Positions 25,817 to 34,651 are shown, counted from the stretch's first letter. The stretch is 64,000 nucleotides of DNA from JACDAN01 sp963801855 (GCA_963801855.1 CAWDGK010000003.1:62001-126000); one strand, 5' to 3'. Numbers and translations: made by a program. The notes: generated from the letters alone by a model not told the origin.

Positions 25817-26961
25817 GCCGCGCGGCCGCCATCGTGGGCGCCGGGATCTTCGGCGCCTCTCTTGCCCATCGCCTCGGACGCGATGGCTGGGACGTCTCCC
25901 TCTACGAGCGCCACGAGCCGGGCCATGAGCGCTCGGCCTCGGGCGGCGAGTCGCGGCTCATCCGGTTCTCACACGGCTCCGACGCGTGGTACACCCGCTC
26001 GGCCTGGAGGGCGCGGGAGCTCTGGCGGGAGCTGGAGGCCGAGACCGGCCGGGACCTCTTCGTGGAGTGCGGAGTCGTGTGGTTCGCCCGCTCGGAAACG
26101 GGCTGGGAGGCCGACAGCGAGCGTGCACTGCACAAGGAAGGCATCCCGGTCGAGCGCCTCGGGCCCGACGAGGGCCGCCGGTTCTTCCCGAGCTTCGACC
26201 AGGGAGACCTCGAGTTCATCGTGCACGAGCCCCAGGCGGGCGTCCTGCGCGCAGCCGAGGCGACCCGCGCCACCGTCGCGGCGGCGCAGGCGGCAGGCGT
26301 CCGCGTCCTGCACGAGGAGGCGAAGCCCGGTCGCATCGAAGCCGATGTCGTCGTGTGGGCCTGCGGAGCCTGGCTTGCTTCGCTCTTCCCCGAGCTCGTT
26401 CCACTGAGGGTCACGCGCCAGGACGTCATCTTCTTCGGTGCAGACGACGGCTGGTCCACACCCGGGGTCCCCGGCTGGGTCGACTACGACCGGGCCATCT
26501 ACGGCGTCGGGAGCCTCGACGGGATCGGTTTCAAGGCCGCGCCCGACGCGGAGGGAGCGCCGTTCGATCCGGAGAGCGACGACCGGGTCGGCGATCCCAG
26601 GAGCGAAGAGACCGCGCGCCGGTATACGGCTGAACGCTTTCCGGCCCTCGCAAGCGCTCCACTCGCCCTCGCGAAGGTCTGCCCCTACTCCCTCACGCCC
26701 GACACCCACTTCCTCCTGACCCCGCACCCGGACCTGTCCGCCAACTGGATCTTCGGCGGAGGCTCCGGCCACGGCTTCAAGCACGGCCCGGCGCTCGCCG
26801 AGCATGCGGCCGGTGTGATCTCGGGCGTGGAGGAGCCGGACGAGCGGTTCGGGCTCGGCCCGCGAGACCGCGGACCGAGCCTGCGAACAGCCGGAACGAT
26901 CTACTTCACCGTGAAGGAGCCCTTCATGAAGCCTGCGTGCGGCGTGCACACGTACGTGTAG
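25813..26961 (+). CDS. FAD-dependent oxidoreductase, monomeric sarcosine oxidase / N-methyltryptophan oxidase-like
   Basis: 382 residues as read. AAIVGAGIFGASLAHRLGRDG is the FAD-binding Rossmann motif and SGGESRLIRFSHG is the MSOX-type flavin loop. KVCPYSLTPDTHF places a Cys where family members bind FAD covalently, and GGGSGHGFKHGP is the C-terminal FAD loop. It oxidises secondary amines or amino acids, releasing aldehyde and H2O2; the exact substrate is unknown. The start overlaps the JAMM gene (GTGA). The last 61 nt are antisense to the cupredoxin gene. Family members end near SLRTAG, so a lost stop is likely; a one-base shift would give a stop at 26912-26914. Confidence 0.82.
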   Translation: MSRAAAIVGAGIFGASLAHRLGRDGWDVSLYERHEPGHERSASGGESRLIRFSHGSDAWYTRSAWRARELWRELEAETGRDLFVECGVVWFARSETGWEADSERALHKEGIPVERLGPDEGRRFFPSFDQGDLEFIVHEPQAGVLRAAEATRATVAAAQAAGVRVLHEEAKPGRIEADVVVWACGAWLASLFPELVPLRVTRQDVIFFGADDGWSTPGVPGWVDYDRAIYGVGSLDGIGFKAAPDAEGAPFDPESDDRVGDPRSEETARRYTAERFPALASAPLALAKVCPYSLTPDTHFLLTPHPDLSANWIFGGGSGHGFKHGPALAEHAAGVISGVEEPDERFGLGPRDRGPSLRTAGTIYFTVKEPFMKPACGVHTYV

Positions 26962-27257
26962 GTGCCCTTCTTGAGAGTCAGGGTCACCGTCTTCGTGCCC
27001 TTGAAGCCGATCCCGGTGATGACCTTGTTCATGCCGGGGCCCTTGAGCCGGAAGTCGTGGATGCCCGACTTGTCGCTGACGGTGATCGTGTAGCTACCGG
27101 CCGGAAGCGTCCTGACCTTGGCGCCGGCCTTCTTCAGCGTGATCGTGAAGCCCGGGCCCGTCGTCCCTGCCAGTTTCGTCGCGGTCGTGCCGGCGGGTGC
27201 AGAGAGCGGCACCGTGAGGGCCAGAGCCGCCGCGATGGTGATGAATGCTCGTTTCAA
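26901..27257 (-). CDS. exported cupredoxin-like blue copper protein
   Basis: 118 residues. Signal peptide 1-22, then a short plastocyanin-like domain with all four type-1 copper ligands visible: His67 (GIHDF), Cys104 (YVCTPH), His107 and Met111 (HAGFM). The spacing C-X2-H-X3-M is that of small plastocyanin/amicyanin-like proteins, suggesting an extracytoplasmic electron carrier. The TTG start at 27257 is supported by AAGGAG (27262-27267) 4 nt upstream, one of the few good Shine-Dalgarno sites in the window. It converges on the oxidoreductase gene with a 61-nt overlap. Confidence 0.86.
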   Translation of the reverse strand: MKRAFITIAAALALTVPLSAPAGTTATKLAGTTGPGFTITLKKAGAKVRTLPAGSYTITVSDKSGIHDFRLKGPGMNKVITGIGFKGTKTVTLTLKKGTYTYVCTPHAGFMKGSFTVK

Positions 27258-27261
27258 TTGA

Positions 27262-27267
27262 CTCCTT
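27262..27267 (-). promoter_or_regulatory. ribosome binding site deciding the cupredoxin TTG start
   Basis: AAGGAG on the minus strand, 4 nt before TTG 27257. It fixes a non-ATG start for an exported protein. Confidence 0.7.
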
Positions 27268-27292
27268 CGGTTCGAGAGAGACGTTTTGAGTT

Positions 27293-27694
27293 CTACGTGT
27301 CGGACACGCGTTCCGGATGTCGCTGCCGTGCTGCATCGTGGATCGCGGCGACGATGTCGTCCAGCTCCTCGTCCTTCGTGAGGCAGGCGACGGCGCCCGC
27401 CTCTTTGAGCGCCTCGACCTCACGAGGGTTCGCCGAGGCGGTCAGACAGACGACTGCGACCTCGGGGCACTCGCGATGGAGCACCGCGGTCGCCTGCACG
27501 CCGTCGAGGCCGGGCAATCGGTAGTCCATCAGCACGACGTCGGGCGAGTGCTTCCGGCACAGGTCGACCACGTCGTTGCCGTTCTCGATCGACGCGACGA
27601 CCAGGACGTCGGTGCGCATCCCCAGGAGTAGCTCGAGCGCCTCGCGGAAGACGCGGTTGTCCTCGACGAGCGCGACGCGAACGGGCCGCGTCAG
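27293..27694 (-). CDS. single-domain response regulator receiver protein
   Basis: About 133 residues: RVALVEDN (beta-1 acidic pair), VVLMDYRLPGLDG (phospho-acceptor Asp), CLTAS (conserved Thr/Ser) and CLTKDEELDD (conserved Lys). No output domain follows, so it is a stand-alone CheY/Spo0F-like receiver. An ATG exists at 27619 but would delete beta-1 and the acidic pocket. The only in-frame start giving the whole fold is CTG 27694, overlapping the rpmB stop as CTGA. A CTG start, or an error in what should be GTGA, is inferred. No histidine kinase is nearby. Confidence 0.75.
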   Translation of the reverse strand: MTRPVRVALVEDNRVFREALELLLGMRTDVLVVASIENGNDVVDLCRKHSPDVVLMDYRLPGLDGVQATAVLHRECPEVAVVCLTASANPREVEALKEAGAVACLTKDEELDDIVAAIHDAARQRHPERVSDT

Positions 27695-27882
27695 AGCGCT
27701 TTTTCGACCTTGCCCGCCTTGAGGCAGCGGGTGCAGACGTACGCGCGGGCGGGCTTGCCCTTCAGGAGGATGCGAACGCGCTGGAGATTCGGGTCGAAGC
27801 GGCGCTTCGTGGCGACCATCGAATGGCTCCGGTTGTTCCCGAAACCCGGCTTCTTCCCACAGATCTCGCAGACTCTGGACAT
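27691..27882 (-). CDS. rpmB: 50S ribosomal protein L28
   Basis: 63 residues, standard length. MSRVCEICGKKPGFGNNRSHS and RRFDPNLQRVR are diagnostic, with two CXXC pairs (CEIC, CTRC) retained, i.e. the zinc-binding form. TAGACT lies 9 nt before the ATG, so it has its own leaderless promoter, with the receiver gene coupled downstream. Confidence 0.95.
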   Translation of the reverse strand: MSRVCEICGKKPGFGNNRSHSMVATKRRFDPNLQRVRILLKGKPARAYVCTRCLKAGKVEKAL

Positions 27883-27891
27883 CGGCGGAGG

Positions 27892-27897
27892 AGTCTA
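27892..27897 (-). promoter_or_regulatory. -10 element of rpmB
   Basis: TAGACT on the minus strand, 9 nt before the rpmB ATG. Confidence 0.5.
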
Positions 27898-27904
27898 GCG
27901 ACCC

Positions 27905-28587
27905 TCAGCGCGCAGCCGCTCGGAGCTGGCCGAAGACGTCGGCCATCTCGAGCGCACCGCGCACGACGTCTGCCGCACGGTCGATCCGGGCCTCGGCCTG
28001 CTCGATCGTCTCGGTCGTCAGGACGCCGAACGCAACCGGCACGCCCGTCTCGATCGCGGCCAGCTGCAGGCCGCTCGCCGCCTCCCCCGCAACGAAGTCG
28101 AAGTGCGGGGTCTCGCCGCGCACGACGCATCCGAGCGCCACGATGCATGCGTAGCGGCGGGTCTTCGCGAGGGCGATCGCCGCCAGCGGGAGCTCGAAGG
28201 CACCGGGAACCGGGACGATCGTCACAGCTTCGCGCGGGACGTTCGCCGCCTCCAGCTCCTCGAGCGCGCGCTCGAGGAGACGGCTCGTGATGTCGCCGTT
28301 GAAGCGCGCCACGACGATCCCGACAGACCGCTCGCTTCCCTCCGAGGAGCCGGTCAGCACCTGGTAGCCGGCAGGGATCTCGAGGCGACCCGGTGCGTGA
28401 TCCGGCGGCCCCTCCCCTTCGGGCTCGACCTCCCGTTCCGGCATTGGCTCGGGCTCCTGTTCCGGCACAGGCGCGGGCCGCTGTCTCGGGCTGCGGGCTC
28501 GGGCTCGCGCTGGGGCTCGGGCTCGGGCTCGGGCTGGCGATCCGGCACGTAGACGTTCTCGGCGCGGTCGTCGAGCCGATCGGTCAC
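27905..28587 (-). CDS. ribH: 6,7-dimethyl-8-ribityllumazine synthase with Pro/Glu-rich N-terminal extension (one apparent frameshift)
   Basis: The lumazine synthase domain spans the last 150 residues: VGIVVARFNGDITSRLLERA, VPVPGAFELPLAA, ALGCVVRGETPHFDFVAGEAA (catalytic His) and GVLTTETIEQAEAR. It condenses the ribAB product dihydroxybutanone phosphate with the pyrimidine intermediate. An ATG at 28587 overlaps the ribAB stop as ATGA and gives MTDRLDDRAENVYVPD then Pro-Glu repeats. The repeat continues in another frame (PVPEQEPEPMPERE), so one base is probably missing near 28480-28500. If the extension is not real, the ATG at 28444 gives a 179-residue enzyme. Confidence 0.87.
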
Positions 28588-29825
28588 GAGTCGAACCGCA
28601 GATCTTGGTGGTGGAGCCGGTGCCCGAGCTTGTCCCGCTTCGTCTCGAGATAGCGACGGTTCTCATCGTTCGGGGGCGTCTCGATCGGAACCTGCTCGAC
28701 GACCGTGAGCCCGAAGCCCTCGAGACCGGTGATCTTCTTCGGGTTGTTCGTGAGGATCCTGATCGTCGTCAGCCCGAGGTCGGCAAGGATCTGGTTTCCG
28801 ATCCCCCAGTCCCGGGCGTCGGCCGGGAATCCGAGCTCGAGGTTCGCCTCGACCGTGTCGAGCCCGCCCTCCTGCAGCTCGTACGCCTTCAGTTTGCTCA
28901 GGAGCCCGATGCCGCGCCCCTCCTGGGCCATGTAGAGCAGGACACCCCGCTCCTCTGCGCCGATGCGCTCGAGCGCCTCGGTGAGCTGCTCGCCGCAGTC
29001 GCAGCGAAGCGAGTGGAAGACATCGCCTGTCAGGCACTCGGAGTGAACTCGCACGAGTACGCCGTCCGCGCCGTCGACCTCTCCTTTCACGAGAGCGACG
29101 TGGTGCTTGCCGGTCAGCGTCTCGCGGAACGCGATCGCCTGAAAATCGCCGTGGGCGGTAGGGAGCCGCACCGAGACGGTCCGCTCGACGAGCTTCTCTG
29201 TCCGCCGGCGGTACTCGATCAGGTCGGCGACGGTGACCATCTTGACCTCGTGGCGCCGGCAAAACTCCCGGAGGTCCGGAACCCGCGCCATCGTGCCGTC
29301 GTCGTTCATCACCTCGCAGACGACCCCGGCGGGGATCAGACCGGCGAGGCGGGCCAGGTCGACCGCAGCCTCCGTCTGCCCCGTCCGCTCGAGGACTCCG
29401 CCCGCGCGAGCGCGCAACGGAAAGATGTGGCCGGGCTGCACCAGGTCGTGCGGGCCCTTGTTGGGGTCGATCGCAGTCTGGATCGTGCGCGAGCGGTCAG
29501 CGGCGGAGATACCGGTCGTCACGCCTTCCCGAGCCTCCACCGAGACCGTGAAGGCGGTCTGGAGCGGCGCCTCGTTGTTCTCGGCCATCGGTCGAAGCGC
29601 GAGCTCGTCGACCCGGTCCGGAGTCAGGCAGAGGCAGATCAGGCCGCGGGCGTGCGTCGCCATGAAGTTGATCGCCTCCGGCGTCGCGAACTGTGCGGCG
29701 ATCGTGAGGTCGCCTTCGTTCTCGCGGTCTGCCGCGTCGACGACGACCACGAACTTGCCCTCGCGAATGTCGTCGATCGCCTCTTCGATGGTTGCGAAAA
29801 CGGTGTCGGCCGTGGTCATGGTCAC
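28584..29825 (-). CDS. ribAB: bifunctional 3,4-dihydroxy-2-butanone-4-phosphate synthase / GTP cyclohydrolase II
   Basis: 413 residues. The N-terminal RibB domain has VVVVDAADRENEGDL, MATHARGLICL, TGISAADRSRTI and HIFPLRARAGGVLERTGQTEA. The C-terminal RibA domain has VHSECLTGDVFHSLRCDCGEQL (three zinc Cys) and LYMAQEGRGIGLL (catalytic Arg region). It makes both precursors of riboflavin. I chose GTG 29825 over ATG 29819 because TACGAT lies exactly 6 nt before the GTG. I looked for an FMN riboswitch in the upstream 90 nt and found none. The ATGA overlap couples it to ribH. Confidence 0.93.
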   Translation of the reverse strand: MTMTTADTVFATIEEAIDDIREGKFVVVVDAADRENEGDLTIAAQFATPEAINFMATHARGLICLCLTPDRVDELALRPMAENNEAPLQTAFTVSVEAREGVTTGISAADRSRTIQTAIDPNKGPHDLVQPGHIFPLRARAGGVLERTGQTEAAVDLARLAGLIPAGVVCEVMNDDGTMARVPDLREFCRRHEVKMVTVADLIEYRRRTEKLVERTVSVRLPTAHGDFQAIAFRETLTGKHHVALVKGEVDGADGVLVRVHSECLTGDVFHSLRCDCGEQLTEALERIGAEERGVLLYMAQEGRGIGLLSKLKAYELQEGGLDTVEANLELGFPADARDWGIGNQILADLGLTTIRILTNNPKKITGLEGFGLTVVEQVPIETPPNDENRRYLETKRDKLGHRLHHQDLRFDS

Positions 29826-29831
29826 CGACTG

Positions 29832-29837
29832 ATCGTA
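29832..29837 (-). promoter_or_regulatory. -10 element of ribAB-ribH
   Basis: TACGAT on the minus strand, 6 nt before GTG 29825. A promoter here is needed because the upstream rib genes are cut off by the LamG gene. Confidence 0.5.
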
Positions 29838-29913
29838 ACCAGCCGCGCAGGTTCGGTCGCGCTCGGGTAGCCTCGACCCCGGTTCTCGCTCTACGCCGTC
29901 CCACCTCTGATTG

Positions 29914-32900
29914 ATGTCTCCCCGTCGCCCGGGTACGTCTCGCCGAGGCATCGCCTTCGGCGCACTTGCGCTGCTCGTCGCGCTCTGCACCGGACTCGCA
30001 GGCGGCTCGCTGCAGGCGGGCGCCGCAACGCCGGGGCTCGTCGGCGCCTACGCGCTCAGCGAGGGAACCGGCCTCCAGACGGCCGACTCATCTGGAAGCG
30101 CCAACGGAGGCACGCTCTCGGGTGCGACCTGGGCTGCGGCGGGAAAGTACGGAGGCGGCCTCGCGTTCGACGGCACGAACGACTGGGTCACGGTCCCCGA
30201 CGCCGCCTCACTCGACCTCACGACCGGCCTGACCCTCGAAGCCTGGGTGCGGCCCACGACGAACTCGAGCTGGCGCACGGTCATGCTCAAGGAGCACGGC
30301 TCGACCCTCGCCTACGGGCTGTACAGCGCTGCCACGAGCAGCCGTCCCATGGGCGTCGTCCTCACCGGCGGTAGCCAGCAGAAGCTCTCGGGGCCGACGG
30401 CGTTGACCCTGAACACCTGGACGCATCTCGCTCTCACGTACGACGGCGCCCAGATGCGCCTCTACGTCAACGGAACGCAGCGGGCGAGCAAGGCGGTGAC
30501 CGGCGCCGCCCCGAACTCGACCGGGGCCCTCCGGATCGGCGGCAACAACGTCTGGAAGTCGGAGTGGTTCAGCGGCAGCCTCGACGAGCTGCGCGTCTAC
30601 AACCGGGCGCTCTCGGCGGCCGAGGTCCAGGCCGACATGAACTCCCCTGTGGGGCTGAGCGATACCACGGCGCCGACCGCGCCGGGCAACCTGCGCCAGA
30701 CGGCCTCCGCGCAGACGACGGCCACGATCTCCTGGGACTCGTCGACCGACAACATCGGCGTGCAGGGCTACGAGATCTTCCGCGGCACGACCTCGCAGGG
30801 TACGACGACGACGAACAACTGGTCGCTCACCGGCCTGCCGTGCAACTCCACGACGGCGGTGGGAGTCGAGGCGTTCGACGCGGCCGGTAACCGATCCTCA
30901 CGATCAACCCTCACCGTTGCCACGACCTCGTGCGACACCGCGCCGCCGTCGGTCTCGATCACCAGCCCCTCAGGCGGAGCGACGGTGTCAGGCACCGTCC
31001 AGGTCTCGGCGTCGGCGGCCGACGACTCCGGAGTCGCCGGGGTCCAGTTCTTCGTCGACGGGGCTGCGGTCGGGCCGGAGGATCCGACGGCCCCGTACAG
31101 CTCCGACTGGAACACGGCGTCGGCCGGAAACGGCCCTCGCTCGCTGACTGCCGTCGCGCGAGACACCTCCGGAAATCTCACGACGTCGTCCGCCGTCGGC
31201 GTTGACGTCGACAACGACACGGTCGCGCCCACCGTCGCCCTCACCGCACCGGCCGACGGAGCGACGGTCACCGGCGTCGTCCAGCTCGCCGCGGACGCGA
31301 GCGACGACCGCGCCCTTGCCGGTGTCCGCTTTCGTCTCGACGGCATCAACCTCGGAGCCGAGGACACGACGGCGCCGTACTCGCTCTCCTGGGACACCGC
31401 CGGAGCAACCTCCGGGTCGCACTCGATCACCGCTTTCGCTCGCGACGCCGCCGGAAACACGAAGACGTCGGCGGCCCGGACGGTCTTCGTCCAGAACGGG
31501 CTCAACACGGCGGACGCCTGGAAGAAAGTGACCGTAGGCCCCGGTTACGTGGACGCCTCGACGCGCACGCCGGTTCGCACCGCGGGAGGCTGGGTCTATC
31601 TCTTTGCCGCCGACGACACTGCTCGAGGCAACGGCGTCGGGCCGACGGTGATCCGCGCCTGGAAGGCAAACCGGCCCGGAATCCCGACCGCCTTCAGCGA
31701 GATGGACGGGGCGAACCGCCCGTCAGCCGCGACCGGGACCCTCCAGGTCCTCGGAAGCCCGGACACCCGGCTCGATCGCAGCGGCATCGCCCACCTCGTC
31801 TACATGAACGAGTCGACCGACACGCTGAACTACAGGACGTTCTCGACGGTGACGAACACCTGGGGGCCGAACGAGGTGGTCGAGTCGGCGATCGGAATGG
31901 ATTTCGACGGCAACACGACCTACAGGCGCGAGACGACGAACTCGATCGTCCTCGACGCGAACGACGTCCCGCACATCGTCTACAAGTCCGGCTCGTCGCT
32001 CGTCCACCGGCATCGCACCGGCGGAACCTGGAGCGCCAAGGTGATCGTCGACACGCCTCCGGTGGGAACGCCGCGGCACTCGTCGCTCGCAGCCGATGCG
32101 CTCGGAAACCTCCACGTGACCTGGCTCCGCAGCGACTGGCTCGTGGCCTCGAATCCGCACCCGCAGATCATGTACCGGCGCCGCGGTGTCGACGGCGTCT
32201 GGGCGCCTGCCGAAGTGGCGGCCGAGACCGACGTCCAGACGAACGAGAACTCCGATCAGGGCCCGAGCATCGTCATCACGCAGAACGGGACGCCCCATGT
32301 CCTCTACGTCAGCGACCTCGGCGACAGCTTCGTCCAGACCGCCAATCGCACGAACGGCGTCTGGGTCTCGAACCACCCGCCTGTCGGAGTGTTCACCCAC
32401 GCGCCTCAGATCTACGGGCAGTACAACGACATCTACGTCTTCCTCGGGCATGACCGGGCAATTCACTTCGGCTACCTCTACAAGCTCAACGGCCAGCCCT
32501 GGGTGCCGTACGAGCGGCTCGACAGCACCGGCGACAACGACGGCTCGGGCTCGCCGCGCTGGGATCCCATGCGAGAGCCGAATCCGGAGGTGATCGACAC
32601 CACCTTCTACGAGGAGAACCTGGCCAACGACTCCCGGCGGCTGACGGAGCTCTACTACATGGCGGTTCTCCCGAGCGGCGGCCCCACAGACTCCGACCCT
32701 CCGACGACTCCCACCGATCTGACGCAGACGGATGCGACCGAGAACTCTCTGTCGATCTCCTGGACTCCGTCGTCAGACGCAGTCGGCGTTGCGGGCTACG
32801 GGCTCTATCGCAACGGGTCGAGCGTGGGCTCGTCGTCGGTTCCGTCGGCGACGATCGGCGGTCTGGCGTGCGGTACGACCCAGAGCGTCGGAGTCGACGC

Positions 32901-33891
32901 CGTCGACGGCGCGGGGAATCGCTCGCCGATCACGACCATCCAGGCGCAGACGAGCCCGTGCGACACGATTTCGCCCTCGGTGAGCATCACGAGCCCCGCT
33001 GCCGGCGCCTCGGTCTCGGGAACGACGCAGGTCTCGGCCGACGCGTCGGACAACACGGGTCTCGTCGGCGTCCAGTTCCGCCTCGACGGCGCGAACCTCG
33101 GGGTCGAGGACACGACGGCGCCGTATCGAGTCGACTGGAACACGGTCGGATGGGCGAACGGCAGCCACACGCTCTCGGCGGTCGCGCGCGACGTGTCGTC
33201 GAACTCGACTCAGTCGGCCAACGTCACGGTCACAGTCGCGAACACCGGGCCTGCGATCCCCCCCGGGCTGGCCGCGGCCTATGCCTTCGCCGAAGGAACC
33301 GGGAGCCAGACCGCGGACGCGTCCGGCAACGGAAATCCCGGCACGCTCGCCGGAGCGGCGTGGACGGCCGCGGGCAAATACGGGAGCGCACTCACCTTCG
33401 ACGGCACGAACGACTGGGTCACGGTCGCCGACAAGCCCTCGCTGGACGCGTCCGGTGCCCTGACGCTCGAGGCCTGGGTGCGCCCGAACGGCGGACCGAC
33501 CTGGCGCACGATCCTGCTCAAGGAGAACGGGAGCACACTCGCCTACGCGCTCTACTCGGCGGCCTCCGGCGGAACGCCGATGGGGATCGTCCTCGTCGGC
33601 GGAACGCAGCAGAAACTGTCCGGGCCGTCGGCGCTTCCCGCCGGCGCCTGGTCGCACCTGGCGCTCACCTATGACGGCTCGCAGATGCGCCTGTACGTGA
33701 ACGGCGTCCAACGGGCGAGCAAGGCCGTGACCGGCTCGATGCCCAATTCCAGCGGCGCGCTGCGGATCGGCGGCAACAACGTCTGGAGGAGCGAGTGGTT
33801 CAGGGGCGAGCTCGACGAGCTGCGCGTGTACAACCGCGCGCTGGGCGCCGGCGAGATCCAGGCGGATATGGGCACTCCCCTAGCGGGGTAG
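29914..33891 (+). CDS. giant exported multidomain LamG / FN3 / Ig-like / beta-propeller surface protein
   Basis: 1,325 residues. Signal peptide (FGALALLVALCTGLAGG, to about 38); LamG/concanavalin-like domain 1 (about 42-205, FDGTNDWVTVPDAASLD, LRVYNRALSAAEVQADM); FN3 (about 240-335); two Ig-like modules (about 338-525, PPSVSITSPSGGATVSG and VDNDTVAPTVALTAPADGA); a BNR-type propeller (about 530-920, YVDASTRTPVRTAGGWVYL); a second FN3 (about 925-1010); a third Ig-like module; and LamG domain 2 (about 1110-1320). The two LamG domains are near-identical over long stretches, a recent internal duplication. Likely a polysaccharide- or surface-binding protein. No transmembrane tail or sortase motif. 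It lies inside the riboflavin gene set on the opposite strand. Confidence 0.85.
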   Translation: MSPRRPGTSRRGIAFGALALLVALCTGLAGGSLQAGAATPGLVGAYALSEGTGLQTADSSGSANGGTLSGATWAAAGKYGGGLAFDGTNDWVTVPDAASLDLTTGLTLEAWVRPTTNSSWRTVMLKEHGSTLAYGLYSAATSSRPMGVVLTGGSQQKLSGPTALTLNTWTHLALTYDGAQMRLYVNGTQRASKAVTGAAPNSTGALRIGGNNVWKSEWFSGSLDELRVYNRALSAAEVQADMNSPVGLSDTTAPTAPGNLRQTASAQTTATISWDSSTDNIGVQGYEIFRGTTSQGTTTTNNWSLTGLPCNSTTAVGVEAFDAAGNRSSRSTLTVATTSCDTAPPSVSITSPSGGATVSGTVQVSASAADDSGVAGVQFFVDGAAVGPEDPTAPYSSDWNTASAGNGPRSLTAVARDTSGNLTTSSAVGVDVDNDTVAPTVALTAPADGATVTGVVQLAADASDDRALAGVRFRLDGINLGAEDTTAPYSLSWDTAGATSGSHSITAFARDAAGNTKTSAARTVFVQNGLNTADAWKKVTVGPGYVDASTRTPVRTAGGWVYLFAADDTARGNGVGPTVIRAWKANRPGIPTAFSEMDGANRPSAATGTLQVLGSPDTRLDRSGIAHLVYMNESTDTLNYRTFSTVTNTWGPNEVVESAIGMDFDGNTTYRRETTNSIVLDANDVPHIVYKSGSSLVHRHRTGGTWSAKVIVDTPPVGTPRHSSLAADALGNLHVTWLRSDWLVASNPHPQIMYRRRGVDGVWAPAEVAAETDVQTNENSDQGPSIVITQNGTPHVLYVSDLGDSFVQTANRTNGVWVSNHPPVGVFTHAPQIYGQYNDIYVFLGHDRAIHFGYLYKLNGQPWVPYERLDSTGDNDGSGSPRWDPMREPNPEVIDTTFYEENLANDSRRLTELYYMAVLPSGGPTDSDPPTTPTDLTQTDATENSLSISWTPSSDAVGVAGYGLYRNGSSVGSSSVPSATIGGLACGTTQSVGVDAVDGAGNRSPITTIQAQTSPCDTISPSVSITSPAAGASVSGTTQVSADASDNTGLVGVQFRLDGANLGVEDTTAPYRVDWNTVGWANGSHTLSAVARDVSSNSTQSANVTVTVANTGPAIPPGLAAAYAFAEGTGSQTADASGNGNPGTLAGAAWTAAGKYGSALTFDGTNDWVTVADKPSLDASGALTLEAWVRPNGGPTWRTILLKENGSTLAYALYSAASGGTPMGIVLVGGTQQKLSGPSALPAGAWSHLALTYDGSQMRLYVNGVQRASKAVTGSMPNSSGALRIGGNNVWRSEWFRGELDELRVYNRALGAGEIQADMGTPLAG

Positions 33892-34422
33892 CAGCCGCTC
33901 GACGTACTTGGCGAGGATGTCGACCTCGAGGTTGACCCGTTCACCCTCCCCGAGCGCTCCGAGCGTCGTCACGTCGAGAGTGTGCTCGACGAGGGCGACC
34001 GTGAAGGTCTCCTCGTCCAGTGCGGCGATCGTGAGTGAAACCCCGTCGACCGCGATCGATCCCTTCTCGACGCAGTAGCGCAGGATCTCGGGCGGCGCCT
34101 CGATCGTCATCCGCTCGCCCTCCAACGACCGGATCCGTCCAACGCCGTCGACATGACCCTGGACGTAGTGGCCGCCGAGCGGCTCTCCTGCCGAGACCGC
34201 AGGCTCGAGGTTCACGGAAGCTCCGAAGCCCTTCGAGCGCGCCTGCGTCTCGTCGAGCACGTCGAAGGACAGGTGGCCGTTCTGGGCGTCGACGACCGTG
34301 AGGCAGACGCCGTTCACGTTGATCGAGTCCCCGACCGAGGGCGCGAGCGATGACTCGACGACGAGGCGGTCGTCTTCGAACGAGACGGTGCGGGCGAGCT
34401 CCTGGACGATCCCCGTGAACAC
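33880..34422 (-). CDS. ribE: riboflavin synthase alpha subunit
   Basis: 180 residues, two lumazine-binding repeats. MFTGIVQE, VNGVCLTVV and FDVLDETQARS mark repeat 1; LGGHYVQGHVDGVG, VDGVSLTIA and VALVEHTLDVTTLG mark repeat 2. It dismutates two 6,7-dimethyl-8-ribityllumazine molecules to riboflavin. The slightly short C-terminus (ending VERLLPR) overlaps the convergent LamG gene by 12 nt. Confidence 0.93.
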   Translation of the reverse strand: MFTGIVQELARTVSFEDDRLVVESSLAPSVGDSINVNGVCLTVVDAQNGHLSFDVLDETQARSKGFGASVNLEPAVSAGEPLGGHYVQGHVDGVGRIRSLEGERMTIEAPPEILRYCVEKGSIAVDGVSLTIAALDEETFTVALVEHTLDVTTLGALGEGERVNLEVDILAKYVERLLPR

Positions 34423-34432
34423 GGGGAGAACG

Positions 34433-34651
34433 TTACTGACCGAGCGCGATTGCCTCGATCGTCTCGCGGACGAGAGGCTGAAGCTTCGGGCGCGAGATGT
34501 CCGATCGGGCGAGCTCTCCCCGAAGCTCGTCGATCAGCTCCTGCGACTCCGGCCCGACCTGCCCGGGTTCGTCGAGCGCGTCTCGGACATGGCGCAGGTC
34601 GACGTGGCCGGCGAGCCAGTGGGAAAGCGTCTGGACGAGGTCAGGGCTCAT
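34433..34651 (-). CDS. small hypothetical protein between ribD and ribE
   Basis: 72 residues, MSPDLVQTLSHWLAGHVDLRHVRDALDE onward, predicted mostly alpha-helical and charged, no signal peptide. ATG 34651 overlaps the ribD end by 11 nt and the stop is 10 nt before ribE, so it fits an operon position and is probably translated. I do not recognise it. Confidence 0.6.
   Translation of the reverse strand: MSPDLVQTLSHWLAGHVDLRHVRDALDEPGQVGPESQELIDELRGELARSDISRPKLQPLVRETIEAIALGQ

Noticed and set aside
29820..29913. FMN riboswitch before ribAB
   Set aside because: None of the conserved RFN segments is present, and a leaderless -10 leaves no 5' leader.
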